Assembly (NCBI GenBank): GCA_033807775.1
Contig: CM066314.1
Location: forward strand, 147,363,429 to 147,427,428
Source: Saussurea involucrata
Lineage: Eukaryota; Streptophyta; Magnoliopsida; Asterales; Asteraceae
DNA: 64,000 bases
Direction: 5' to 3'
The position numbers and the translations under genes are program-made. Below, piece after piece: positions 34,085 to 44,964 of the stretch (positions within the stretch are counted from its first letter, which is position 1; every line of letters begins with the position of its first letter). The notes beneath the pieces were generated by a model. It did not search any database and had not been told where the DNA came from. It worked only from the letters and a program-made list of their open reading frames with translations.

Positions 34085-34988
34085 CATCTCAGATGCTGAA
34101 CTTAGATTTTATCAAGATCTGATTGACGATGAACCAAACTATGTTGGGACAGGAGAAAGAGTAAGGATTATAACTCCATTTCAGGAGAGTGTTAGGAAGG
34201 ATTTGTTCGTAAGAGATGTTCAAATGATTGATCTGATAAAACTGTATGGGATAAAGAAGTGGTCAACTCTACATCAAACTGAATTTTTGCACGTCATGAA
34301 GAACAAAGACCTGGAGATGGACATTGTCAGGTCTGATAAGAAAATTATGAAGGTTTTGAAGATAGAGTCAAAGAAACTGCTGAATATCTGGTACCCTCAG
34401 TTTACTGTCAGAAGATCCGACGGCAAATAATGGTTCTTCACCGAAACCGATTTCAAGAGCTTAAAGTTAGACGATCTGTTAAGCCTGTATGACATTCTTG
34501 CTTGCACCCTCGATAAGAAGATTGAATGGTCTGCCGCTTACCAAGTTGTCAAGAGGTTTATGAGAAATATGGTGAAGTTCTCTTACCTCACCGACTTTCA
34601 GATGGCACTGGAAGCAAACCAAACCCGAGTGAACCTCCGAAGACCCAACAAATGACTGTCAGATATCCAAGGTATCCCTGTTTACACCGTGCTAGAAAAG
34701 CCTGAACTCGGAATCGTGTATTACAATCAGGAGAAGAAGAAACGATTTCTGAGAATCACCGAAGTAAACAAATACAGTGATGGGACGTTCAAGCTTATTC
34801 GGATACAGTTGGAGAGCAAACTCAGGTTGAACGAGCAGAATGAAGTCAAGCTGAAACCGAAGGAAATCAGACTAATCAATCAAGCCCTGGAAGCCATCAA
34901 GTACAGACAAGAGTACCGGAATGCACTAAGACGTTTTGAGATCATCTTTGGAATCCGGAAGAAACACGTTGCTCCGCTACATGCCTAA
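34080..34988 (+). pseudogene. Env-like ORF of Sirevirus A, C-terminal domain
   Basis: This is the part displaced by insertion of B. It reads ISDAELRFYQDLIDDEPNYV, VQMIDLIKLYGIKKWSTLHQ, a TAA at 34428-34430, WFFTETDFKSLKLDDLLSLY, a TGA at about 34654, then VYTVLEKPELGIVYYNQEKK and NALRRFEIIFGIRKKHVAPL ending with TAA at 34988. Joined to the part ending at 19126 it makes one ORF of roughly 1,300 codons. The helical C-terminal blocks resemble those of B (DLPNLLLW) and C (DIEEMFKVGM) in character. Confidence 0.75.
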
Positions 34989-35010
34989 ATTTGCTGCCTC
35001 TACTTTGATA

Positions 35011-35053
35011 CAAAGGGGGAGATTGTTAGTGTCATAACTAGCAACTTATATCA
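35011..35053 (+). promoter_or_regulatory. Terminal PPT of Sirevirus A and start of its 3' LTR
   Basis: CAAAGGGGGAGAT (35011-35023) is a textbook PPT followed by TGTTAGTGTCATAAC at 35024. The LTR start resembles TGTTAGC of element B. How far the LTR extends is unclear, since no other A LTR is available and no TATCGCA cluster follows. Confidence 0.7.
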
Positions 35054-35329
35054 AGTAGATGATCCTTTATGAAATTTTCCTATTTACAAACTATATATTG
35101 TTTTTGTCCCTAGATTTCTTAGTGTGTCATTCCCATTTCCCAAGTACAATTGCACTTTCTCTCTACCATTTCATCACATTGTACTTAGGGTTTTGATCTT
35201 AATGAGAGGGATGACCAATTTATCTTCATTGTGATATATTGAATGTTTGTTCTGGTATGAATCCATCTCTCTATTTCTCTATATATATACACACATATAT
35301 ATATGATCACAAATAAAAAAAGGAAATTC
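35054..35329. other. Possible LTR remainder or unclassified spacer
   Basis: It may be the truncated 3' LTR of Sirevirus A. There is no ORF or recognisable motif except a TA/CA microsatellite at about 35280-35304. I see nothing else in it. Confidence 0.3.
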
Positions 35330-37060
35330 TAAGTCCATCCCCTGCCACATTTTGTATACCCCCTCCCTCACACACTTTTTTTTTAATTTTTTTTATTTAA
35401 ATGTTATATTTTACACCCCTGTACTTAATTAATTAATTTACTTTATACCTTTTAGTTTTTTATTTTTCATTTTACACTTTCATTATATTAACACATATAA
35501 TCATATACTAACTAAAATACGTTCAAAAAATACTTTTTAATTTTAACAAGTTAGACCATTATATTCGTCTCGTCGATACCTTCGAAATGAGCCTAACATT
35601 GAATATTTACGAATTAATTTACGAATTAATTTCTTATTATTAAATATCATGAACATTTACGAATTAATTTTCTTTTATATCCCTTACATTATTCATTTTG
35701 AAGAATGACGTATTGAGATTTTTTTTAATTTGTACATTTTACGCTCTTATATATATTTATCTATTATATACCTTTAAAATTATTTCATTTACGGTTACAC
35801 TTTATACCATTATAATTAGTTATTTAATTTACTTTATATCTCTTCTCTTTTCATTTTACATCTTTATCATATCAACATACATAAACTAAAGTACATTTAC
35901 TTTAATGGTCGGTTTCGGGTTAATGTCGGTCGGATTCAGGTTATTCATTTTTCGGGTTTCGGACGGGTCGCGTGTCCAAAGATGAAATGAAACAAAATAA
36001 ACAAAATTTTTAAAATTTATGTTTATCGAACGAATATTGTTTCAATTTTTTGACCAATTAAAATTTATGTTTATCTAACCCGTGATCGCGGAGCCGTGCA
36101 TTTGGTTCTCAATTATATTTAGTTATTTAATTTATTTTATATCCCTTCTCCTTTAATTTTCGGGTCGGAATGATCAGTTTCGGGTTAATGTCGCTCGGAT
36201 TCGGGTATTATTATAATACGAAGAGTATTTATAAATTCAATCGATTTTGAGGATGAATTCAATCAAACGAGAGACTAATGAAACCGAAAATAAGTTTAAA
36301 ATTTTAAAAACATTTTGACCGACTATAATCGATACCAATTAACCCGACCAACCCGGCCAACCCAACCCAACCCGAGGCAAAAATAACTCAAACCGAGCCA
36401 ATCCGATGTATAATCGATACTATTTTTCACCAACCTGCATATATTGGGATGATAACGGGTTAACCCCAAGCCAAACCGACCCAACCCGATGTATAATCGA
36501 TACTATTTTTCACCAACCCGCATATATTGGGTTGATAACGGGTTAACCCCAAGCCAAACCGACCCAACCCGCCAACCCGTGATGTCGCATTTATAAACAA
36601 AAAGACTTTTTAATTTAAACAAATTACGTCATTATAATCGTCTCGTCGATACCTTCGAAGTGAGCCTAATAAAATAATCTAACAATTTTATTTTCATGCT
36701 AAAAAATATTAAGATTTCGTTATAAATATTTATGTAATATATATGATATATAATAAAATAACTAAATCAAAAAATATTCAATCTTGGGCTCATTTCGAAC
36801 GTATCGAAGAGACGATTATAATGGTGTAATTTGTTAAAATTAAAACGTATTTTTTAACGTATTTTAGCTAATACACGATTTTATGTATTAATATAATAAA
36901 TGTATAAAATGAAAATTATAAAAATAAAAGGTATAAAGTAAATTTATTTAATTAGTATAGAGGAGTAAAATGTAAATATTAAAATTGAATTATGTTTGTG
37001 AGAGGGATGGATGGGGTAGGAATCGTGCAAGGGTAGAAATAGTATCACCCATAAAAAATA
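35330..37060. mobile_element. Foldback repeat related to the Mutator-type MITE at 42093
   Basis: Arms at about 35340-35600 and 36785-37040 are inverted copies: left 'ataccccctccctcacac' and 'cgtctcgtcgataccttcga', right their complements. The inner part holds partial extra copies (35690-35890, 36600-36670) and a ~84-bp tandem duplication at 36402-36568 with 'cgggttaaccccaagccaaa'. The arm word 'cgataccttcgaaatgagcc' is shared with 42093-43000. No transposase is present, and the ends are too decayed to show a target duplication. Confidence 0.6.
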
Positions 37061-37204
37061 GTTTCTATACATTAATGATTATTTTTTAATTATCTATACT
37101 ATCTTATAAAGCATTTAGGATGAAAGTCTTAAAGTCTTAAAAACAATTTTTAATGCACAATGTACTATCTTTTAAAGCATAAAGTCTTAAAGTCTTAAAA
37201 AATT

Positions 37205-37390
37205 AATTTTATTTTTAAAAACTAAGCTGGCGATTTTAGTGTTAATAGTTATCTCTAACAGATTTTAGAATTTAAAAACTAAGCTGGCGATTTTAAAAAC
37301 TAAGCTGGCGATTTTACCCTGGATATATGCATACATACCCTGGATAACAGATTTTAGAATTTAAAAACTTAATAGTTATCTCTAATCTTA
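37205..37390. repeat. Short 'ctaagctggcgatttta' tandem repeats in the Helitron
   Basis: Three copies of aaaactaagctggcgatttt lie in this stretch, and further copies (aagctggcgatttta and variants) at about 41155-41230 near the 3' end. They flank the internal cargo. Their role is unknown; they may come from slippage or repeated terminal capture. Confidence 0.6.
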
Positions 37391-37838
37391 TTTTACCTCT
37401 TATATAATTCTCTGCTCCATTCACAGTTTTGCATCCCTGCTGCAAAAATAATTCTCTCCACTGGTAAGCTCTCTGCTGCTTCGTTTCCTGTGTGAATAAT
37501 GCATTACCGGTCAGAAAGCTTTTTTCAATTGCCATTGGTTTATCATGGATTGTCGTTTGTCAAATTTGTTTTTGGAGCCAAAATTATTGATTTTTGGTTG
37601 AAATTCTTTTAGTGCTCAACGGGTAATAATTATCATTACCCGAAACTAAATTTCAATTGAGCTGCATATTTTTGGTTGTTTAACATTTTTTTATAATTAA
37701 TTATGTAGCCTGCTGAATCCGATTCTGTAAACATTCTTTCAACAGATTTTGGTTCTGTGGAAAAGTTAAAGGTATTATAGATAACTTTTAATGTAGCTGT
37801 TAAATTTATTCATTATTAAGGAGTTTCTAAAATAACAC

Positions 37839-38120
37839 ATGTCACTATTATCTTATTTGAAGGATGCTGTTTCATTTACGGGTGAGAATGCAACTCCAAA
37901 CAATGTAGATAACAGCACGGCAGATAGTCCGGTATCACAAGAAAAAACGTATCAGAAAAGGATATGTAAAGGTGTCGATCTGAAGCGTGATTTTGATGAA
38001 GTTTATGATGTCGATGATGCAATGAAAGGGTCAACAACAAAATCTCCTAAAACATGCATTCCTTCAAATGAGAAAGAAGAAGTCATTACAGATTTGATAA
38101 TCCCCAAACTTGAGAAGTAA
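37839..38120 (+). pseudogene. RPA1-like (replication protein A large subunit) 3' exon fragment
   Basis: The open frame encodes LLSYLKDAVSFTGENATPNN ... KRICKGVDLKRDFDEVYDVD ... IIPKLEK. This resembles the C-terminal tail after the zinc-binding OB fold of plant RPA1-like proteins that Helitrons often carry. The OB folds themselves are missing. The family assignment rests on tail similarity and the Helitron context, so it is tentative. It is probably one exon, preceded by AT-rich intron-like sequence. Confidence 0.45.
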
Positions 38121-38395
38121 TTTGTTTTTTCATGATGGAAAACTTTTCTAATTGTTTTGTTTACGATTTTTAGCGGTTTTCATTTTGTTTGAATTGTTTT
38201 TTTAAGACAAATTTCTAAATTATTATGGTTATTTGGTTATTTACTTTGTTTCATCTTTTATTTGGATTATATTAATATATTATATATTTGTTGGGAACTG
38301 AAGATATGCTAAGTATGGTTAGTACTGCCAGAACTACATTAATACTGCCAGATCAACGTTAGTACTGCCAGAACAAAGATACTACTGCTAGATCA

Positions 38396-38790
38396 AGTGT
38401 AGTTACTACTGTCCATGAAGAGTTACTACTGCCAGTGTTCTAGCCATTAATACTACCATGTAGTTAATACTGCAGGTGTGGTTAATACTGCTTTGTAGTT
38501 AATACTGCTTTGTAGTTAATACTGCAGGTGTGGTTAATACTGCTTTGTAGTTAATATTGCCCTTGTAGTTAATACTGCAGGTGTGGTTAATACTGCTTTG
38601 TAGTTAATACTGCTTTGTAGTTAATACTGCTTTGTAGTTAATACTGCTGTGCAGTTAATACTGCAGGTGTGGTTAATACTGCTTTGTAGTTAATACTACT
38701 TTGTAGTTAATACTGCTTTGTAGTTAATACTGCTTTGTAGTTAATACTGCTTTGTAGTTTATACTGCTGTGCAGTTAATACTGCTTCGTA
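38396..38790. repeat. TAGTTAATACTGCTTTG tandem array of element C
   Basis: About twenty units of a 17-bp repeat (tagttaatactgctttg and variants aggtgtggttaatactgc) run through this stretch. The core TTAATACTGC also recurs, more dispersed, in the second LTR (40300-40600). It probably grew by slippage from the family motif. Confidence 0.85.
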
Positions 38791-40214
38791 AAGCTCAGTT
38801 TGTTCTGAAAAGGCGAAGCTCAACCACTGATGCTTCCAAAAAGGGGGAGTCAGAATCTGATATAAACATGGAGGATGCAAAAATTGAGGGGGAGTATGAA
38901 TATAAGGTTGAGGGGGAGGATGAGCAGGGTACAGAAGGTTAAAAGGAAGCTGAAAGTGAGAAAGCAACAGAAACGGAAACAACAGCAGAAACGGTTACTG
39001 CTGCTAATATTACAAAGGAAGCAGAAACGGAAACAGCAGCAGAAACGGTTACTGCTGCTAATATTACAAAGGAAGCAGAAACGGTTACTGCTGCTAATAT
39101 TACAAAGGAAGCAGAAACAGAACCAGCAGCAGAAACGGTTACTGCTGCTGAGGTTGTAAAAGAAGTAGAAACAATTGATGCAGCAGTTTCTGAAAGAGAG
39201 AAGGAGGCAGTACCTGCAACTAAAACCGAGATTGATGCAGAGATATTTTGGATTGTGAAGGAGAGTGTTGAAGCAGCAGCATTAAAGGTTATAAAAGAAG
39301 CAGTAACAGCTATAGCAGCAGAAATGGTTATTGCTGCTGAAAAACATAAGGCAGCAGAAATCATCCCTGAAGCAGCAGAAACTAAGGAAACAACTGAAAC
39401 CACTCCTGAAGCTGCTAAATCACTCAAAAGAACCAAAATGGTGTCAAGCAAAAGACCAAGAACAAAGTCCATAGCTTCAAAGAAGAAATTTGTAAAGAAG
39501 CCCAGAGTGGAACCCATCATAGAAGAAGCTAAGGAGGAAGTTGTGAAAGAGAAAGATGATCAAAAGGCTGCTGAAGAAGAAGTGGCAACCTCATCAGGTC
39601 AACCAAGCAATGTACAATCACAATCAAATGCACAATGTGATATGTATATTACTGTGGTTGATACTAATCCAATTAAAGTTAAACCATTAGCTTCTATGGC
39701 TCCTGAGATCATCTTCTGGGACACATTGAAAGAAGGGAGAAAGGAGTACATTAGAATAAAGAGAGCAGATGGAAAGTTTGAAGTCTGTTCTACATGGGGA
39801 AGACTCATCAGAACATGCTCAAGATCTGACATAGAAGAGATGTTCAAGGTTGGAATGAGGCTATATGGAAACATGCTGACAGAGCAAGGTATGTCTATCA
39901 CCAAGATGGTTCTTGAATACTTGTGCTTAATGTTCAAACCAGAAGCAGTTCAGTATTTGATAGCAAGGAATTTTCAAGTCATTACCAACTGGATGCTCAT
40001 TGAGAATTGTGGAGTGTATGTCATCACTCTTGATCATACATTTCATGAATATTATTTGGTAGATGTAGTATACAAACACAGCATGAAAAGGTTGACTGGA
40101 ATGCTGCATGCTAAGTTGGTAAGTGACAAAGATTCTGAGATGGCAAGATATCTGGTAAGAAGGACTCTCAATCAAAGTCTGGGATTGAATCCTGATCTAG
40201 GCATGCATGATTAG
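38791..40214 (+). pseudogene. Env-like ORF of Sirevirus C, C-terminal part
   Basis: From about 38815 the frame reads TDASKKGESESDINMEDAKI, a TAA at 38940-38942, then KEAESEKATETETTAETVTA, imperfect 18-residue repeats (ETETAAETVTAANITKEA, DNA unit 54 bp, about 38968-39140), a Lys-rich stretch and the C-terminal domain (EYIRIKRADGKFEVCSTW, DIEEMFKVGMRLYGNMLTEQ, NWMLIENCGVYVITLDHTFH, LTGMLHAKLVSDKDSEMARY). It ends at 40214, and the PPT follows 53 bp later, the same order as in A and B. No known enzymatic domain. Confidence 0.72.
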
Positions 40215-40276
40215 GTTTTGGAAGCATCATCTGAAAAACTTGACTTCTCTTTCTAAAAGTCAAGTTAGGGGGAGAT

Positions 40277-40614
40277 TGTTGGGAACTGAAGATATGCTAA
40301 GTATGGTTAGTACTGCCAGAACTACATTAATACTGCCAGATCAACGTTAGTACTGCCAGAACAAAGATACTACTGCTAGATCAAGGTTAGTACTGCTGAG
40401 ACATTAATGCTGCTGAAACAATGTTAATACTGCTGGTATATTACTACTGCTAGAACATTATTAATACTGCTGGAACAATGTTAGTACTGCTGGTGTCTTA
40501 CGAAAACTGTTAGTGCTGCTTATGCATATCGAAGTTAATACTGTTGGAACATCATTAGTACTGCTTGAGGAAAATGAAGTTAATACTGCTTGGGATCAGA
40601 ACATGGAATGCGAG
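40277..40614 (+). repeat. 3' LTR (partial) of Sirevirus C
   Basis: It starts directly after the PPT. The first 110 bp match 38289-38396; then come dispersed 'ttaatactgctgg' and 'ttagtactgc' words. The right end is not defined and no CA terminus could be chosen with confidence. Confidence 0.6.
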
Positions 40615-40704
40615 ATTGAAGGAGATAAAGATGGAATGAATCTTTTTATTCATTTGGTTCCCATGCTCAATGTAAATTCACATATCAAAGTAACTAGAAA
40701 GATT

Positions 40705-40981
40705 GGCTGTTTGGCAGTTGCTGAATGGTGTGGTGCAGAATGATTAAGTGGTCAGAATGATTAAGAGGATCTTATGATATAGTACAATATGAAATAGGAT
40801 CGTTTTGTAATTGTTTAGAATGAAATTAGAGTGCTAAATGGTTAAGGGAGGCCCACGATACAAAATCATTCAGAAGGTTTTAGAACCATTAAGGGGCAGA
40901 CTTTTTTTTGTTAAGCAAGATTCACCTAAAAGCGATTCAGAGGTTGCCTCTTAATGGAACTATTAAAAGGTAAACAAACGG
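40705..40981 (+). mobile_element. hAT-like MITE, copy 1
   Basis: The copy begins GGCTGTTTGGCAGTTGCTGA and ends 'taaaaggtaaacaaac'. The sequence matches 53003-53283 in opposite orientation over its whole length, including 'aaaatcattcagaaggtt'. Such CTGTTTGG.../...AAACA ends with 'ctgaatgg' repeats are typical of short non-autonomous hAT elements. No clear 8-bp duplication is visible. Confidence 0.65.
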
Positions 40982-41547
40982 ACAAAGAATCGCCTTCTTC
41001 TAGAGGGATCATCTAGGAAGCGAGTTGTTTGGGGTGTTTGAAACAGACCATAACAAGTAAACAATCAACTTCCATGAATAATCAATATTTCATAGTGTTA
41101 ATTTTAGTTTTAATTTTAGTGAATAAATGATATTACAAAATTAATTTTAATTTTAAAAACTAAGCTGGCGATTTTAGTGTTATCTATAGCTTGCGATTTT
41201 AGTGTTATCTATAGCTGGCGATTTTAGAATTTAAAAACTTAATAGTTATCCAGAGGTATATCACGTGGCACTACAAAGATATTAGTGAAGCCTACCAAAA
41301 AGTTCAAACCGAAGGGAGTTTACACATCAAATGTGGTTTATCGAGAGGTTTTGAGTGATGATTGTATATGATTAAAGCATGATTGTAATTTCTATTTTGT
41401 TTAAACAAAAATTTAGACATAAAAGACTTCAGTTATAAACCAAACCCAAACCGTATGAATATTGCATGATTGTAATTTCTATTTTTATTTTTTGCTTACA
41501 TTTATTTGAATATTGCATCCCACCACATTGCGCGGGTACTAAACTAG

Positions 41548-42083
41548 TTAATGGAAAAAAGTACAGAGAGGCAGAAAGAGAGTACAAGATCGAGTGGATA
41601 AATTTACTTTCTAACTTTTTAAATTTCAAGTATGTATATATACTCGTATTATTTGTTTGTCTATGAATTGAATAAAACATTAAAATTTCAAATACTAACC
41701 CTTAATCTTTCATATTATCGATATTTTCATAGAATATATCATGAATTCTTTTGTAATTTAAAAATTCAAAAAAATAAAAATACACACAATCTCTTGATCT
41801 CTTCCAACTTTAAAACTTAAAGCATTATCAACCAATTCCTATTTAAAATTTTGAGTATTCAAATAATATTCCATTAATTCTTGCTTTAAAAAAATCCATA
41901 TAATAACTCATCATTTTTTTTAAATTTTTTAATATAAATTAGTTTATATTGTATTGTCTTTTATTTATGAAAACCCATATTTTTGTAATTAATAAAAATA
42001 CACAAAATAGGTGTTGTTATATAATAATAATAATAATAATAAAATGATGTTGATATTGATATTGAAAAACATACATTAACATA
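41548..42083. other. AT-rich spacer
   Basis: I see no gene or element here. A (TAA)n run lies at about 42024-42041. Confidence 0.6.
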
Positions 42084-42092
42084 AATATTTAA

Positions 42093-43000
42093 GGGAAATT
42101 AATTAAAATACCCAAAGTTTGACTTTGACTTACCAAAATATCCATTTTCTAAACCATTTTGCAAAAATGCCAATTTTTTCCGCGATCGCGAACCAGGGTC
42201 CATTTTGAAAAATTTTATCCCGCGAATAGTCCCGCTACACACACAAAATTGTCAATTTTAATTGATATTTACACTTTCAACCCCTATACTTATTTACTTA
42301 CTTTACTTTATACCTTTTACTTTCCTAATTTTAATTTTACATTTAACACATATAGTTGTTTATTAACTAAAATACGTTAAAAAATACGTTTTAATTTTAA
42401 CAAGTTACACCATTGTACTCGTCTCTTCGATACCTTCGAAATGAGCCAAATATTGAATATTTTTGGATTTATTTAATTTATTATATATCATATATACTAC
42501 ATAAAAATATTTAAATAATTAACTATAAAAATATGAATTGTAAATATTAAAAATATTTTTATGTAGTATGAATGATATATAATAAAATAAATAAACCGAA
42601 AAATATTCAATATTTGGCTCATTTCGAAGGTATCGAAGAGACGAGTACAATAGTGTAACTTGTTAAAATTAAAACGTATTTTTTAACGTATTTTAGTTAA
42701 TAAACAATTATATGTGTTAAATGTAAAATTAAAATTAGGAATGTAAAAGGTATAAAGTAAAGTAAATAAATAAGTATAGGGGTTGAAAGTGTAAATATCA
42801 ATTGAAATTGACAATTTTGTGTGTGTAGTGGGACTATTCGCGGGACAGTGGTTCGATCGCGGAATAAAAAATTTCAAAATGGACCCTGGTCTGCGATCGC
42901 GGACCCAATTGCGAAAAAAATCGGTATTTTTTAAAATGGTTTAGAAAATGGATATTTTGATAAGTCAAAGTCAAACTTTGGGTATTTTAATTAAATTCCC
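42093..43000. mobile_element. Mutator-type MITE with long terminal inverted repeats
   Basis: The arms (about 42093-42520 and 42545-43000) are near-perfect inverted repeats: gggaaattaattaaaatacc at the left, its complement at the right. The 9-bp duplication AATATTTAA flanks both ends (42084-42092, 43001-43009), the size expected for Mutator-like elements. No coding sequence. The arms include GC-rich CGCGATCGCG words and 'cgataccttcgaaatgagcc', shared with the foldback repeat at 35330. Confidence 0.92.
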
Positions 43001-43116
43001 AATATTTAAACATTAAAAAAATAGTGTACTTTTGTATTTACTTTATATTTATATTCTTGTTTAAAAAAAATTAATATTAATACAAAGAAAAAATTATAAA
43101 AAAAAAAGTATTTGAC

Positions 43117-43147
<31 letters not shown>

Positions 43148-43245
43148 AATAAATAGATCAAAAATAAAAATAGTTAAAATACAAATAAAGTTGGATGATA
43201 ATGTAATTATTGAGTTATGGTGAATAATAGATAGGGTTGTCCCCA

Positions 43246-43252
43246 CACACAC

Positions 43253-43290
<38 letters not shown>

Positions 43291-43656
43291 GGATAATAAA
43301 TTGTAAACCTTTAAATGTGTGTAAACTTTAGATTTCATAGGTTTTTTTGATGAAATTGTTTAATGAAATTGTTTATTTTGATGAAAGTGTTTAATATCAT
43401 TCGTTTCATGATGAAATTGTTTCAAATATTTGTGTTTTTTATGTAAAAACGTCAAAGTTTTATCAAACTAAGAAAATATATGAAACAGTTGCATAAGAAT
43501 GAAAAAAAATATGAAACTACATAAAAAACACAAATATGTGAAACAATTTCATCAATAAATGAATAATATGAAACAATTTCATCAAAATAAACAATTTCAT
43601 CAAGAAAACTTATGAAATCCAAAGTTTATACGGAAAAAAATTTATAAAATAGTGGG

Positions 43657-43700
<44 letters not shown>
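43246..43700. mobile_element. Inverted-repeat MITE with microsatellite termini
   Basis: Left arm (from 43300: ttagatttcataggtttttt then repeated gatgaaattgttt) and right arm (its complement to about 43625) form a long hairpin. The arms are capped by (TA)n(GA)n on the left (43250-43290) and (TC)n(TA)n on the right (43656-43698), so the microsatellites belong to the inverted repeat. No ORF is present. Confidence 0.7.
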
Positions 43701-43701
<1 letters not shown>

Positions 43702-44339
43702 GTATACATACATATATCAGAGAAAGACGGAGGTTCTGAAAAAAAAAACTTTAAAAAATGGAAAATTGGAGAACGCTCTGATAGCCTTTTATCTGGATGA
43801 TATGTACTTGTATATAAAAGTAAATTAAGCAGTTTTTAGGTTTTTATGCACACGTGCATTATGTACATATGCATATGCACGTGTGTATGCTACAAATTAT
43901 TTGTATGCATGCGCACATATTGTCCAGATGAAAGATTATCAGGGTGTTCCCTTCTTTTTTTTGTTTTTTTTGTTTTTTTTAAGGTTTTCTTTTAAACTTG
44001 ATTCTCTATATATAGGTATGTTCAAACAAGAAGACGGTCGATTTGTAAGTACACAAAAAAATTAAACCACATCAACCATTGAAAATACCATAAATAAACA
44101 ATGAAATATTTTTTTTTAGAAATTAGAATAATATTTTGAATTGAGTCAAATATTCTATTAAGGGTATAACTGCAACAACAACATTATTTGAATCCTTTAA
44201 AATCTGGTTATATATTTTTTATTTTGTTATTTTTTAATGTTATAAGTTTTATATGACCTTTTCACTATTTTTTTAGATACATTTTTTGTAAGATTTTCTT
44301 TTACAATTTTCGTCAAAATCACATGTATTCACAATCAAT
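43701..44339. other. AT-rich spacer, nothing recognised
   Basis: Homopolymer-rich sequence with two short runs of palindromic 'gcacgtgtgc/gcatatgcac' (about 43850-43885). I can support no gene. Confidence 0.5.
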
Positions 44340-44660
44340 CCATTATCTTTTTCTCTATCTTCTGGATCTATGTTTAGAATCACATATGATTAGTTACGTT
44401 TAACATATCATCTAGTATGTGAATTTTGTACATATCACATGCGACAATACGCGTGTGATTGGATATAAGTTATGTATTATCACATGTGATATGATAATAT
44501 GTGTCTGAGTATATAAATCACATACTATCAAATGTGATGATATTTGCTTAAAGTAAGATCTATAAATGTAAATATACATACTCGCATATGATTAACAAAA
44601 CTATCAACAATTATCACATATGATATCATCGAACAAGTTATCATATGTGATAAAACCTAT
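44340..44660. repeat. Cluster of TCACATGTGA-type palindromes
   Basis: Words such as atcacatgtgat, atcacatatgat, aatcacatacta and tatcatatgtgata recur about ten times, most of them near-palindromic. The layout is like the family-specific palindrome clusters of Sirevirus LTRs in this window, but no LTR end, PPT or coding sequence was found beside it. Confidence 0.6.
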
Positions 44661-44919
44661 AATGAAATTGTTACTGATTTAATTTTGTAATGAGATAGAT
44701 TTATTAGGTATTAATAGGAAGTCGGTTTGAAAAACAAATTCAATGTGATTTATTACAACTTATTCTAACGATTATAATTAAATTATGATATACATCCAAT
44801 AACAATCATTCATGTCCTTTTTAATTTAATTCGATGATGTTTAATTAATTTAATTTATTTATAAAGTAAAGTATGGGACATATAGTCTTCCTCACCTTCT
44901 CACAACTTAATTTGTTTCT

Positions 44920-44964
<45 letters not shown>

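Larger units (their letters stand above)
7060..35053 (+). mobile_element. Sirevirus A (Ty1/copia), old, split by nested insertions
   Basis: The parts in order are: motif-rich leader (7068-7395), gag (7463-8858), long coiled-coil Gag extension (8880-10216), protease and integrase (10680-12053), RT and RNase H (13170-14673), PPT array (14895-15080), palindrome cluster and promoter (15201-15532), env-like ORF (16131-19126 continuing at 34085-34988), terminal PPT (35013-35022) and the first bases of a 3' LTR (35024 on). A hAT MITE and Sirevirus B are inserted within it. No 5' LTR and no clear tRNA-Met PBS was found, so the 5' end is probably missing. Nearly every domain carries stops. Confidence 0.82.
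38289..40614 (+). mobile_element. Deleted Sirevirus C remnant inside the Helitron
   Basis: LTR starts TGTTGGGAACTGAAG occur at 38289 and 40277 and match for about 110 bp. Between them are only a TTAATACTGC array and the end of an env-like ORF, followed by PPT AGGGGGAGA (40268-40276). Gag and pol are gone. The second LTR appears truncated near 40614. So this is an internally deleted element, nested in the Helitron. Confidence 0.75.
37093..41547 (+). mobile_element. Non-autonomous Helitron
   Basis: The 5' end is A|TCTATACTATCTTATAAAGC (TC at 37093), the classic plant Helitron start. The 3' end is CTAG|T (CTAG at 41544-41547) preceded by a GC-rich imperfect hairpin around 'cccaccacattgcgcggg'. 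It therefore lies between host A and T, with no target duplication, as required. Inside are an RPA1-like exon, short 'aaactaagctggcgatttta' repeats, a nested Sirevirus remnant and a hAT-like MITE. No Rep/helicase is present. Confidence 0.82.

Noticed and set aside
38875..39520. Lys/Gln/Arg/Leu-rich ORF (+) and Ala/Ser/Val-rich ORF (-)
   Set aside because: Both are shadows of the 54-bp repeats in the env-like frame of element C, which continues to a conserved C-terminus.
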